Positions 32,732 through 40,876 of a stretch of 64,000 nucleotides of DNA are shown here, in pieces (the stretch's first letter is position 1; each line of letters begins with the position of its first letter). Location: positions 254,821 through 318,820 of the forward strand of contig JBMOQW010000012.1 in NCBI GenBank assembly GCA_049322515.1, read 5' to 3'. A program made the translations under genes and the position numbers. The notes beneath the pieces are model-generated. The model was not told the origin of the DNA. It did not search any database and saw only the letters and a program-made list of their open reading frames with translations. Origin of the DNA: Parasulfuritortus sp049322515 (GTDB lineage: Bacteria > Pseudomonadota > Gammaproteobacteria > Burkholderiales > Thiobacillaceae).

Positions 32732-33961
32732 TTAGTGAGACTCGCCATCCAGCGGCCAAAGCCGGTGACCGTCCAGCCAAAGCCTGGCGAGCGCCTGGTT
32801 GGCGTCGAGCCGTGCGTGCTCGGCGGCAAGGGTGGCGTCCAAAGCCGCGCGACGCGCCAACAAGGTCTCGGTCAGGCCGTACTCGCCCAACGCGTGTGCA
32901 CGGGTCGCCAACTCGGCCTGACGCACCACGGCATGCGCCGCATCGGCCTGGCGTTGCCAACGGGCAACGCCCGACGCGGCTTCGTGCCAGACCGCCTCGA
33001 GCTCGGCCGCCACCCGGCGCTGGGTGGCAGCAAGCATTTCGGCCCGAGCCTCGGCCACGGCGGCCTGGCCTCGGGCCTGGGCGGCCCGGGCAGGGCCGGG
33101 CAAGGGCAAGCTCACGGTCAGGCCCAGCACCCGCTCGTCCCCCCCCTGCTCACTGGCCAGGAACAGCCCGAGACTGGGATCGGGACGACGCTCGGACTCG
33201 GCACGCTCGGCCATCAAGCGGGCATGATCGAGCTCGCGAGCCGCCGCCCTGAGCTCATGGTGCGCGTCCACGACGCGGCCCAGCCAGACCGCCACCGGGT
33301 CCTCCGGTGCGGATGGCGTGGCCTCGGCGGGGGCTGGCTCGGGCAACTCTGGGAAGCGTGCCGCCAAGCGGCGCCGGGCGGCCTGCGCGTGCGCCTCCGA
33401 CGCGGTCGACGCGGCCTCGGCCTCGGCCAACGCGGCCTCCGCCTGCAAGACCTCCAGGTGGGCCGCATCGCCGCGCTTGGCGCGGGTTTCCACCGCCCGC
33501 CGGGCCGTTCTCAACCCCTCGACCTGGCGCTGCCAGAGCACCGTCGTCAGGTCCGCCCTGCGCACGTCGTACCAGTGCTCCAGCAGTTGCCGCGCGGCTT
33601 CGTGGCGGGCATCGGCCGCCCGTTCCCTGGCGGCATCGACGCCGGTCGCACCGATCCGGTCATCGAGATCGGCCTTGCCGGGGAGGCGCCAGGGACGCTC
33701 GACCCCGAGACTCCATTCGTTGACATCGCGCCCGGCATCCACTTGGCGCCGCTGGGCCGACAGATTCACCGCGTATTCATGCTCGCCGGCACGCAACCGG
33801 ACATGGGCCGCCTCGGCCACACGCACCTCGGCCTGCGCCGCGCGCACGCTTGGCTGCGCAGCCAGGGCGCGCGCCACCGCGTCCGCCGGCGGCAGGTCGG
33901 CGGGCGGCGTTTCGGCATGGGCGATGCCAGCCAATAGCATCAATAGCCAGACGGCTCTCAT
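32732..33961 (-). CDS. TolC-family outer-membrane efflux protein (CzcC-like)
   Basis: 409 residues with a signal peptide (MRAVWLLMLLAGIAHA), then the long alpha-helical, Ala/Glu/Arg-rich repeats of outer-membrane efflux proteins, including GVERPWRLPGK and RAGEHEYAVNLSAQRR. It forms the outer-membrane channel for the RND pump encoded upstream. The ATG at 33961 overlaps the DUF3240 gene by four bases. It lies after the pump gene, unlike the czcCBA order where the channel comes first. Confidence 0.88.
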   Translation of the reverse strand: MRAVWLLMLLAGIAHAETPPADLPPADAVARALAAQPSVRAAQAEVRVAEAAHVRLRAGEHEYAVNLSAQRRQVDAGRDVNEWSLGVERPWRLPGKADLDDRIGATGVDAARERAADARHEAARQLLEHWYDVRRADLTTVLWQRQVEGLRTARRAVETRAKRGDAAHLEVLQAEAALAEAEAASTASEAHAQAARRRLAARFPELPEPAPAEATPSAPEDPVAVWLGRVVDAHHELRAAARELDHARLMAERAESERRPDPSLGLFLASEQGGDERVLGLTVSLPLPGPARAAQARGQAAVAEARAEMLAATQRRVAAELEAVWHEAASGVARWQRQADAAHAVVRQAELATRAHALGEYGLTETLLARRAALDATLAAEHARLDANQALARLWLDGHRLWPLDGESH

Positions 33962-34263
33962 GCCAGCCTCCCGAAATCCAGGACCGGGGTCGTCCACCAG
34001 GCGACATCGCGCTTGGGGAAGCAGGTTTTCAGATGCCCGAGCAGGGCCTCGGCCTTGTCGGCCGCCAGGACGATCTGCACGGCGACACGCTGGGCGCGGC
34101 CACGGACCCGTTCCTGCACGCTGAGCGATTCGTGGTGCCGGCTGTAGCCCTCCGCCTTGAGCAGGGTGAAGCCTTCCGCCCAGTCGGGATGGGTGAGGAA
34201 CTGCTCGATCAGTTCGTCTTCCAGATGCCGGGGCGCGGCCAGGGTCAGTTGTACCAGGGTCAT
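33958..34263 (-). CDS. DUF3240 family protein of the metal-efflux operon
   Basis: 101 residues, cytoplasmic. The sequence (LVQLTLAAPRHLEDELIEQFL ... GFTLLKAEGYSRHHESLSVQERV) has the ferredoxin-like, PII-like pattern of DUF3240, a family found almost only beside CzcA/CusA-type pumps. By analogy with PII proteins it may sense a ligand and tune the pump, but this is inference. It sits between the pump and channel genes. Confidence 0.82.
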   Translation of the reverse strand: MTLVQLTLAAPRHLEDELIEQFLTHPDWAEGFTLLKAEGYSRHHESLSVQERVRGRAQRVAVQIVLAADKAEALLGHLKTCFPKRDVAWWTTPVLDFGRLA

Positions 34264-34264
34264 G

Positions 34265-37200
34265 TCAGACTCCCTTGAGGATGAAGCGCCGGTACAGCAC
34301 CGGCAGGAGCAACAGGGTGAGCGCGGTCGACGTGAACAGGCCGCCGACCACCACGATGGCGAGCGGCTTCTGGATCTCCGATCCAGGCCCGCTCGCGAGC
34401 AGCAAAGGAATCAGGCCCCAGGCGGTGATGCTGGCGGTCATCAACACCGGCCGCAGGCGACGCAAGGCGCCTTCGCGCACCACCCGGTCCGGGGCCACGC
34501 CCTGATCGACCAGCTGATTGAAGTAAGTCACCAGGACCACCCCGTTGAGCACCGCAATGCCGAGCAGGGCGATGAAGCCCACCGAGGCCGGCACCGACAG
34601 GTACTCCCCGGTCAGCCACAGGGCAGCGATGCCGCCGACCAGGGCGAAGGGGACATTGGCCAGCACCAGGACCGCCTGCTTGAGTGACTTGAAGGTGGCA
34701 AACAGCAAGGCGAAGATCAACGCCAGGGCGACCGGCACCACCACCGCCAGGCGGGCGGCGGCACGCTGCTGGTTCTCGAACTGGCCGCCGTAGACGACCT
34801 GGTAGCCGGCCGGCAGCTTGATCTCGGCCGCGATGCGCGCCTTCACCTCGTCGACGAAGCCGACCAGATCCCGTCCCGTTACGTTGCACTGGATGGTGAC
34901 GTAGCGGGCAGCATTCTCCCGGCTCACCGCCACCGGACCCTCGGTCCGCTCCAGGCGCGCCACCTCGGCGAGCGGGATGGCGATCCCCGACCCGGTCGGG
35001 ATGCGCAAGGCTGCGAACAGCGCCGGCGACATGCGGATATCCTCGCCAGCACGCAACACCAGCGGGGTGCGCTGAATCCCCTCCTGGACCACGCCCAGGC
35101 GCACCCCTTCGAGATGCGCGGTCAGAAAGGCCGAGATGGCATCCAGGCTGAGGCCGTGACGGCCGGCCGCGAGCCGGTCGACGGCGACGCGGAAGTACTG
35201 CACCCCCTCATTTTTCGAACTGAACACGTCCTGGGCGCCGGGCACCTTGGCCAACGTGGTCTCGATGCCGCCGGCAAGGTCATTGAGAGTGCCGATGTCG
35301 CTGCCGAACACCTTGATGGCGAGATCGCCGCGCGCGCCGGTGAGCATTTCCGAGACCCGCATGTCGATCGGCTGGGTGAAGCCAAAGGCCACGCCCGGGA
35401 AGTCCGCCATCACGGCACGGATTTCCTCCATCAGCCAGTCCTTGTCCGGCTTGCGCCACTCACCCCGCGGCTTCAGGACCAAGAAAGAATCAGTCTGGTT
35501 GAGGCCCATGGGATCGAGGCCCAGTTCGTCCGAACCGGTGCGGGCCACCACCCCGGCCACTTCAGGCACCCGCTTGATCAGGGCGCGCTGCACCGCGAGG
35601 TCGATGGCCATGCTTTCCTCCAGGCCGATGGACGGCAGCTTTTCCAACTGAATCAGCATGTCGCCCTCGTCCAGGGTCGGCATGAACGACTTGCCGATCA
35701 TCGGATAGAGCACCACTGCGACGGCCAGGAGCGCGCCGGCGGCCAGCATCACCGCCTTGCCGCGGGCCAGGGCGAAGTCGAGCATCGGGGTATACAACCG
35801 GAGCGCCCAGCGCACCAGCCAGGGGTCGCCATGCTGACCGTCCTTGAGCAACCAGGCCGAAAGCACCGGCACCACGGTGAGCGAAAGCAGCAGCGCGGCG
35901 CCGAGGGCGAACACGATGGTCAGGGCAACCGGGATGAACAACTTGCCCTCCAGACCCTCCAGGGTGAGCAGGGGCAGGAACACGATCATGATGATCAGCA
36001 CCCCGGCCGCGGTCGGCGTCGCCACCTCGCGCACGGCACGGAACACCCGGTGCAGACGCGACTGGCCGTTGGCCGGCAGGCCCAGGTGGGTGACCACGTT
36101 CTCCACCACCACCACGGCGCCGTCCACCAGCATGCCGATCGCGATCGCCAGGCCGCCCAGGCTCATCAGGTTGGCCGAGAGTCCGAAGCCGCGCATCAGC
36201 AGGAAGGTGGCCAGGGCTGCCAGCGGCAGGCTGAGCGCCACGGTGAGCGCGGCGCGCACATCGCCGAGGAACAGGAACAGCAGCACCAGGACCAGGACGA
36301 TGGCCTCCATGAGCGCTTTTGACACCGTGCCCACGGCGCGGTCGATCAATGCCGAGCGATCGTAGAACGCACGAATCTCGACGCCCGCCGGCAAGCTCGG
36401 CTGGAGCTCGGCCAGGCGCGCCTTGACCGCCTTGACGACCTCACGGGCGTTGGCACCACGCAAGCCGAGCACCAGCCCTTCCACGGCCTCGCCCTGGCCA
36501 TTCTGTGTCACCCCACCGTATCGGGTCAGGCTGCCCAGGCGCACCTGGGCGACATCGGCCACCCGCACCGGAATGCCGTCGACATTCTTGACCACGATGC
36601 CGGCCAGATCGTCGAGCGACTTCACCGCGCCTTCCACGCGCACCAGCCAGACTTCCTCCCCCTCGGCCAGGCGGCCCGCGCCGTCGTTTCGGTTGTTGGC
36701 CGGGATCGCCTCGGCCAGTTCCATCAGGGTCACGCCGCGCGCGCTCATGGCGGCGTTGTCGGGCGCCACCTCGAAGGTCTTCACCAGTCCGCCGAGGGCA
36801 TTCACGTCGGCCACCCCGGGCAGGGTCCGCAACCTGGGCCGGATGGTCCAGTCGAGCAGCGCACGCCGCTCGGCCAGGCTCAGGTGCTCGCCCTCGACGG
36901 TGAACATGAACATTTCCGACAGCGGCGTGGTGATCGGCGCCAGGCCGCCGGTGACGCCATCGGGCAGGTCGCCGAGCACGCCGTTCAGCCGCTCGGCGAC
37001 CTGCTGGCGCGCCCAATAGATATCGGTGCCGTCCTCGAAGTCGATGGTGATGTCGGTGAGGCCATACTTGGACATCGAGCGCAGGATGCGCTGCTTCGGA
37101 ATGCCCAGCATCTCCATCTCGATGGGCGCCGCGATACGGTTCTCGACCTCCTCCGGGGTCATGCCCGGCGCCTTCAGGATCAGCTTCACCTGGGTGGTGG

Positions 37201-37327
37201 ACACGTCGGGAAAGGCGTCGATGGGCAAGCCACGCCAGGCCTGGATACCGGCTGCGGCGAGCAGCAGGGTGAGGGCCAGGGTGAGCAGCCGCTGGGTCAG
37301 GGAAAATTCGGTCAATTTTGCCAGCAC
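34265..37327 (-). CDS. Heavy-metal RND efflux pump, CzcA/CusA family
   Basis: 1020 residues with 12 predicted membrane helices and two large periplasmic loops. It uses the proton gradient to export metal ions from periplasm or cytoplasm through the tripartite complex. The fourth-helix signature reads AIGMLVDGAVVVVEN (396-410), with proton-relay residues Asp402 and Glu409. The DFG start seen in zinc/cobalt/cadmium CzcA pumps is replaced by AIG, closer to the copper/silver and unassigned subgroups, so the ion cannot be fixed. The adaptor lies three bases upstream and DUF3240 one base downstream. Confidence 0.93.
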   Translation of the reverse strand: MLAKLTEFSLTQRLLTLALTLLLAAAGIQAWRGLPIDAFPDVSTTQVKLILKAPGMTPEEVENRIAAPIEMEMLGIPKQRILRSMSKYGLTDITIDFEDGTDIYWARQQVAERLNGVLGDLPDGVTGGLAPITTPLSEMFMFTVEGEHLSLAERRALLDWTIRPRLRTLPGVADVNALGGLVKTFEVAPDNAAMSARGVTLMELAEAIPANNRNDGAGRLAEGEEVWLVRVEGAVKSLDDLAGIVVKNVDGIPVRVADVAQVRLGSLTRYGGVTQNGQGEAVEGLVLGLRGANAREVVKAVKARLAELQPSLPAGVEIRAFYDRSALIDRAVGTVSKALMEAIVLVLVLLFLFLGDVRAALTVALSLPLAALATFLLMRGFGLSANLMSLGGLAIAIGMLVDGAVVVVENVVTHLGLPANGQSRLHRVFRAVREVATPTAAGVLIIMIVFLPLLTLEGLEGKLFIPVALTIVFALGAALLLSLTVVPVLSAWLLKDGQHGDPWLVRWALRLYTPMLDFALARGKAVMLAAGALLAVAVVLYPMIGKSFMPTLDEGDMLIQLEKLPSIGLEESMAIDLAVQRALIKRVPEVAGVVARTGSDELGLDPMGLNQTDSFLVLKPRGEWRKPDKDWLMEEIRAVMADFPGVAFGFTQPIDMRVSEMLTGARGDLAIKVFGSDIGTLNDLAGGIETTLAKVPGAQDVFSSKNEGVQYFRVAVDRLAAGRHGLSLDAISAFLTAHLEGVRLGVVQEGIQRTPLVLRAGEDIRMSPALFAALRIPTGSGIAIPLAEVARLERTEGPVAVSRENAARYVTIQCNVTGRDLVGFVDEVKARIAAEIKLPAGYQVVYGGQFENQQRAAARLAVVVPVALALIFALLFATFKSLKQAVLVLANVPFALVGGIAALWLTGEYLSVPASVGFIALLGIAVLNGVVLVTYFNQLVDQGVAPDRVVREGALRRLRPVLMTASITAWGLIPLLLASGPGSEIQKPLAIVVVGGLFTSTALTLLLLPVLYRRFILKGV

Positions 37328-37330
37328 GGC

Positions 37331-38413
37331 TTACTCCCCGGCGCCTTGCCAGGCCGACTTGAGCGCCGCGACGCCCTCGATCGCGACCTTCTCACCGCCG
37401 CCAAAGGGCCCGTCAATGGCCACCGTCTGGGCGGTTTGCGAACGGATCTTGACCGCCACCGGCTCAAAGCCCCCCGGGCGCTCGACGAAGACCCAGGACT
37501 GTCCGGCCTGGCGCGCCAACGCGCGGGCCGGCACCCGCCATTGCTTGCCGCCACTGGCGCTTTCGATGCGCACCGAAACACTCTGGTTGAGGCGCAGACG
37601 CGCCCCGGCGTTGGTAACCCGCGCCCGCACCTGCACGGTCTGCGCGGCGCCGACGACCTGCCCGATCGAGATCACCTTGCCGCTGACGCCCAGTTCCGCA
37701 ACATCGACCGGCTGGCCCAGCTTCAAGCTCGCCGCCAACTCTGCCGGCGCCTGGATATCCAGCCAGAGCGGATCCAGGCGGGCAATCCGAAACAAGGCCA
37801 GACTGGCGTCGACCCGGGCGCCCGTGACAGCGCTCTGGGCAACCACCACGCCAGAGATCGGCGCCACCAAGGCCACCTGTTCGGTCAGGCGGTCCCCCTG
37901 CTCTGCCGCCGCAAGTGCGGCACCGGTGAGTCCCATCATGCGCAGCCAGGCGCGCCGTTCCATCAGCGCGGAGCGCGCCTGAGCCAGCGCGGCACGGCTG
38001 GCGTTGCGGCGCGATTCGGGAATGATGCCTTCCTTGAACAGGGCCTCGTCGCGCGCCGCCGTGTCCTCGGCCAGGCGCGCCGATACCGCCGCCTGAGTCA
38101 ATTCACGCTGCGCGGACACCAAGCCTTCGCCACGCATGACGGCCAAGGTCTGGCCTGCCTTTACCGCATCGCCCATGGCGACGCGGACTTCGGTCAGCAA
38201 GCCGGGCACGGGCGCCGCCACCACCCGTTCCTGGGCCGGGGGCACCGCCACCGTCGCGGGCAGTGCCACCGCCACGGCACCGGGCTGGTTGATCAGGGGC
38301 GCACTGGTGATGCGCAGGGCGGCACGCTGGTTGGACGACACGGGAATCAGGAGATCACCCGCCTGGACCAGCGGACATGAAATCACGAACAACAAAGCGA
38401 TGATGGAACGCAT
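37331..38413 (-). CDS. RND periplasmic adaptor (membrane-fusion) protein, CzcB-like
   Basis: 360 residues with a signal peptide (IIALLFVISCPLVQA). The lipoyl-like halves are ERVVAAPVPGLLTEVRVAMGDAVKAGQ and VALVAPISGVVVAQSAVTGARVD, joined by a helical hairpin (about 105-155), followed by the beta-barrel and membrane-proximal domains. It bridges the inner-membrane pump and the TolC-like channel. There is no Met- or His-rich N-terminus of the kind that marks CusB or CzcB metal binding, so specificity stays open. Confidence 0.9.
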   Translation of the reverse strand: MRSIIALLFVISCPLVQAGDLLIPVSSNQRAALRITSAPLINQPGAVAVALPATVAVPPAQERVVAAPVPGLLTEVRVAMGDAVKAGQTLAVMRGEGLVSAQRELTQAAVSARLAEDTAARDEALFKEGIIPESRRNASRAALAQARSALMERRAWLRMMGLTGAALAAAEQGDRLTEQVALVAPISGVVVAQSAVTGARVDASLALFRIARLDPLWLDIQAPAELAASLKLGQPVDVAELGVSGKVISIGQVVGAAQTVQVRARVTNAGARLRLNQSVSVRIESASGGKQWRVPARALARQAGQSWVFVERPGGFEPVAVKIRSQTAQTVAIDGPFGGGEKVAIEGVAALKSAWQGAGE

Positions 38414-38520
38414 GACAGCCTCTCAAGCCGTCCGGCAAGCCGGCGCGGCAAATTATTCTGGGAATGGGCAATCGGCGCGTGCAGGCCACGCAGCCAAATT
38501 ACCAATATGCGAAGGGACGA

Positions 38521-38895
38521 TCAGGCGCGCGGCGGCGCGAGGGGAAGTGGCGGGCGTGCCGCCGAATGGCGTGGCGGCAAACCAGGCCATATGTCCGGCC
38601 CGCCAGGGCCGTTTGAAACGCCAGCGCCGGCAAGCAACAGTGTCGGCACTGGGTCCCGGGACACCGCACCGAACAGCGACCGGATTTCAAGCGCAGGGGT
38701 GAGCCCCAAGGCTTCCGGCTCGGGCTGGACCGCCTGAATGACCGTTGCCCCGCCCGGCTCGGACAGCAGGCTCGGCAGATGAAGGCCATGGTGTTCCGCG
38801 CTGGCCGGATGGGCATGCAGGAGCGGCGCCAAGCATTGCAGCACGGCGAACACTCCAAGCAGAACATAACGGAACCTACGCATCATGCGGATCAT
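38521..38895 (-). CDS. His-containing exported protein at the head of the RND operon
   Basis: About 124 residues: a hydrophobic segment (YVLLGVFAVLQCLAPLLHA) followed by HAHPASAEHHGLHLPS, a His-rich stretch likely to bind metal, and a Pro-rich tail. Similar DUF2946-like small proteins often lead czc or cus operons. The start is uncertain: ATG at 38895, 38886 or 38883, or a TTG at 38922. It is 107 bases upstream of the adaptor gene on the same strand and just downstream of the CTTAA box at 38947. Confidence 0.65.
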   Translation of the reverse strand: MIRMMRRFRYVLLGVFAVLQCLAPLLHAHPASAEHHGLHLPSLLSEPGGATVIQAVQPEPEALGLTPALEIRSLFGAVSRDPVPTLLLAGAGVSNGPGGPDIWPGLPPRHSAARPPLPLAPPRA

Positions 38896-38946
38896 TAAAG
38901 CAATGCGTTTCAGAATATTCAACCGTGTTCATCATGGGGTTTCCGG

Positions 38947-38963
38947 CTTAACCGAATCTTAAG
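38947..38963. promoter_or_regulatory. CTTAAC-N5-CTTAAG box upstream of the RND operon
   Basis: Same half-site and spacing as the box at 27577-27593, with the first half identical. It lies 52 bases upstream of the 38895 start. On the minus strand a TATTCT element (38912-38917) could be the -10, which places the box just upstream of the -35, a usual position for an activator. Confidence 0.55.
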
Positions 38964-39077
38964 CCGCCCGCCTCGTGGCCCAGGCACGGACATCGCCTGC
39001 GCGACGGTGCCCGGGCCTGACAGCCACTCAGGTCCGCTCACTGGAATCTGGTCCAGCGCCACCCCCCATGCCGTCGA

Positions 39078-39692
39078 TCAATCGCCCACGATGGCATCAA
39101 ACAAGACCGGCGCGATGTAATAGGGCGTGTAATCCGCGCCCTGATCGCGCAACAGGTAGACGAAGGCCCGCAAATGGTTCTTGGAGCCTTCCAGCAGATT
39201 TGCGTAGGTCCGCTTCAATGCCAGGTTGGTGGTTTCGTCGATGGCGGCCATCAAGTCGGCAATGTCGAGGTCCTCGATGCCCGCCCCCACGGTCAAGGCC
39301 TGAACATATCCCTGACGTCCGTTGTCGAGCATCTCCTGATAGAGGGTCTGCAGAGCCACCTGGCTGAATTCGCCTTGCGCCGGCAAGGCCGGGTCAGCCA
39401 GGCCAAACTGGCTCAGGCGGGCCCCAATGGCATCGAAATGTCGTTGTTCGGACGTGGCGATGCGCTGGAATTCAGGCTGCCGCCAGGTCGCATAAAGCGC
39501 CAGGTAGACATCGCGGGCCAGCTTTTCTTCCTCGCGCATCCAGAGCAGGTCCGCGATCTCTTCCGCGGCCAGGGGCGCCGGCGTGGTCGCCATCGGCTGG
39601 ATACGCGGGGCCGCGGCGTTGCGCGCCTCGGACGGCAGGGACAGGGCGCCCGACAGGGCGAGCAGCACAGCCAACAGGGTCTTCGATTTCAT
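39078..39692 (-). CDS. DUF2202 ferritin-like exported protein
   Basis: 204 residues with a signal peptide (KTLLAVLLALSGALSLPSEA). The mature part is helical with repeated acidic and His motifs, WMREEEKLARDVYLALY and ATSEQRHFDAI, then DLMAAIDETTNLALKRTYANLLEGSKNHLRAF written here as two segments: DLMAAIDE and GSKNHLRAF. This Glu/His pattern fits the ferritin-like four-helix DUF2202 family, so a di-metal site is plausible. A good AAGGA site precedes the ATG at 39692. It is co-oriented with the Gly/Arg-tailed protein upstream; both are divergent from a two-component system. Confidence 0.8.
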   Translation of the reverse strand: MKSKTLLAVLLALSGALSLPSEARNAAAPRIQPMATTPAPLAAEEIADLLWMREEEKLARDVYLALYATWRQPEFQRIATSEQRHFDAIGARLSQFGLADPALPAQGEFSQVALQTLYQEMLDNGRQGYVQALTVGAGIEDLDIADLMAAIDETTNLALKRTYANLLEGSKNHLRAFVYLLRDQGADYTPYYIAPVLFDAIVGD

Positions 39693-39720
39693 GATGTGTC
39701 CTTTCATTGTGGGGAGTGAT

Positions 39721-40014
39721 TCAACGTCTCCGGCCCCGGCCCATGCCCCGGCCCGATCCGCGCCCAGCCTGGCGCGCCTCGTAACCGTAGCCATAGGGCA
39801 ATTCGGCGCCTCGGCCCACGGCGGCGTCGACGGGATGCATGGCACCGGCAGCGGGCGCCACAGGGGGTGCCGCCGGTTCCTGCAGGCCCGCCAGGGCATC
39901 CGGCGGCAGCGACAGGTCGAGCCCAGCAGGCCGGGCCGGCGTCGGCGCCGGGGATGCCGCGGCCAGGGGCATCGATACGACCAATAGCGCGACCAGCACA
40001 GCAGGGCTCCTCAT
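39721..40014 (-). CDS. Small exported protein with Gly/Arg-rich C-terminus
   Basis: 97 residues: signal peptide (VLVALLVVSMPLAAA), a Pro/Ala-rich middle and a basic tail of the RGSGRGMGRGRRR kind. I do not recognise the family. The ATG at 40014 was chosen for the signal peptide. It is 28 bases upstream of the DUF2202 gene, so they are likely co-expressed, and it faces the regulator gene at 40166. Confidence 0.55.
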   Translation of the reverse strand: MRSPAVLVALLVVSMPLAAASPAPTPARPAGLDLSLPPDALAGLQEPAAPPVAPAAGAMHPVDAAVGRGAELPYGYGYEARQAGRGSGRGMGRGRRR

Positions 40015-40096
40015 GGCGCAGGACCTTGGAGTAGTTGACGACGCTGCCATCCTCCCACGCGGCTGTCGCATGCCGATGTCACGTGCATCTCGACCG

Positions 40097-40132
40097 GTAT
40101 CGGCATGTATCGAAACGTATCAGGCCCGTATG
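40097..40132. promoter_or_regulatory. Phased GTATC repeats between divergent genes
   Basis: GTATC starts at 40097, 40107 and 40117, and GTATG at 40128, so the spacing is 10, 10 and 11 bases, one helical turn each. Such phased direct repeats are typical of OmpR-family operators. They lie 34 bases before the regulator ATG and 83 bases before the Gly/Arg-tailed gene. Confidence 0.6.
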
Positions 40133-40165
40133 CGGGCGATTTGAGGCATTACATACACTCAAACC

Positions 40166-40873
40166 ATGACCGATACGCCCAGAATCCTCGTGGTCGACGA
40201 CGATCCCGCCTTGCGCGATCTGCTCGCCGCCTACCTCACCGACACCGGCTTCAGCGTCGAACTGGCCGGCGACGGCCCCGCCATGCATGCCGCGCTGGCG
40301 CGGATGCGGCCGGATGCCCTGGTCCTCGACCTCATGCTCCCCGGCGAAGATGGCCTCAGCCTGGTGCGCGGCCTGCGCGCCGGGGCCATGGCGACGCTAC
40401 CGGTCCTGATGCTTTCTGCGCGTGGCGAGGAAATCGATCGCGTGGTGGGCCTGGAGATGGGCGCCGACGATTACCTGGCCAAACCCTTCAGCCCGCGCGA
40501 ATTGCTGGCCCGTTTGCGCGCCCTGATGCGGCGCGCGCAGGCCGAGGCGGCACCGTTGACCGGTGACCGCTTCGGCCCCTATCGCCTGGATCGCGAGGGT
40601 CGCAGGTTGCTCAGGGACGATCAGGACCAAGGGCTGTCCGGTGCCGAGTTCGACTTGCTGGCCGTGTTCCTGACGCGCCCGAATCGCGTCCTGGGGCGTG
40701 ACCTGTTGCTTGACCTGCTCAAGGGCTACGAACGCGACCCCTTCGACCGCACCGTGGACCTACGGGTGGCACGCCTGCGCCGCAAGATCGAGCCGGACCC
40801 GGCCAACCCGGTCTATATCCGTACCGTGCGTGGCGAGGGCTATCTGTTCAACCCGCGCGGCAGCGAGGCCTGA
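40166..40873 (+). CDS. OmpR-family response regulator
   Basis: 235 residues. The receiver has VVDDD, phospho-acceptor Asp55 (VLDLMLPGEDG), LMLSARGEE and Lys-containing LAKPFSPREL. The winged-helix domain ends DLRVARLRRKIEPD... IRTVRGEGYLF. It closely follows the OmpR pattern, and the next gene, three bases downstream, is an EnvZ-like kinase. It probably controls the divergent DUF2202 pair through the phased GTATC repeats. Confidence 0.93.
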   Translation: MTDTPRILVVDDDPALRDLLAAYLTDTGFSVELAGDGPAMHAALARMRPDALVLDLMLPGEDGLSLVRGLRAGAMATLPVLMLSARGEEIDRVVGLEMGADDYLAKPFSPRELLARLRALMRRAQAEAAPLTGDRFGPYRLDREGRRLLRDDQDQGLSGAEFDLLAVFLTRPNRVLGRDLLLDLLKGYERDPFDRTVDLRVARLRRKIEPDPANPVYIRTVRGEGYLFNPRGSEA

Positions 40874-40876
40874 AGC

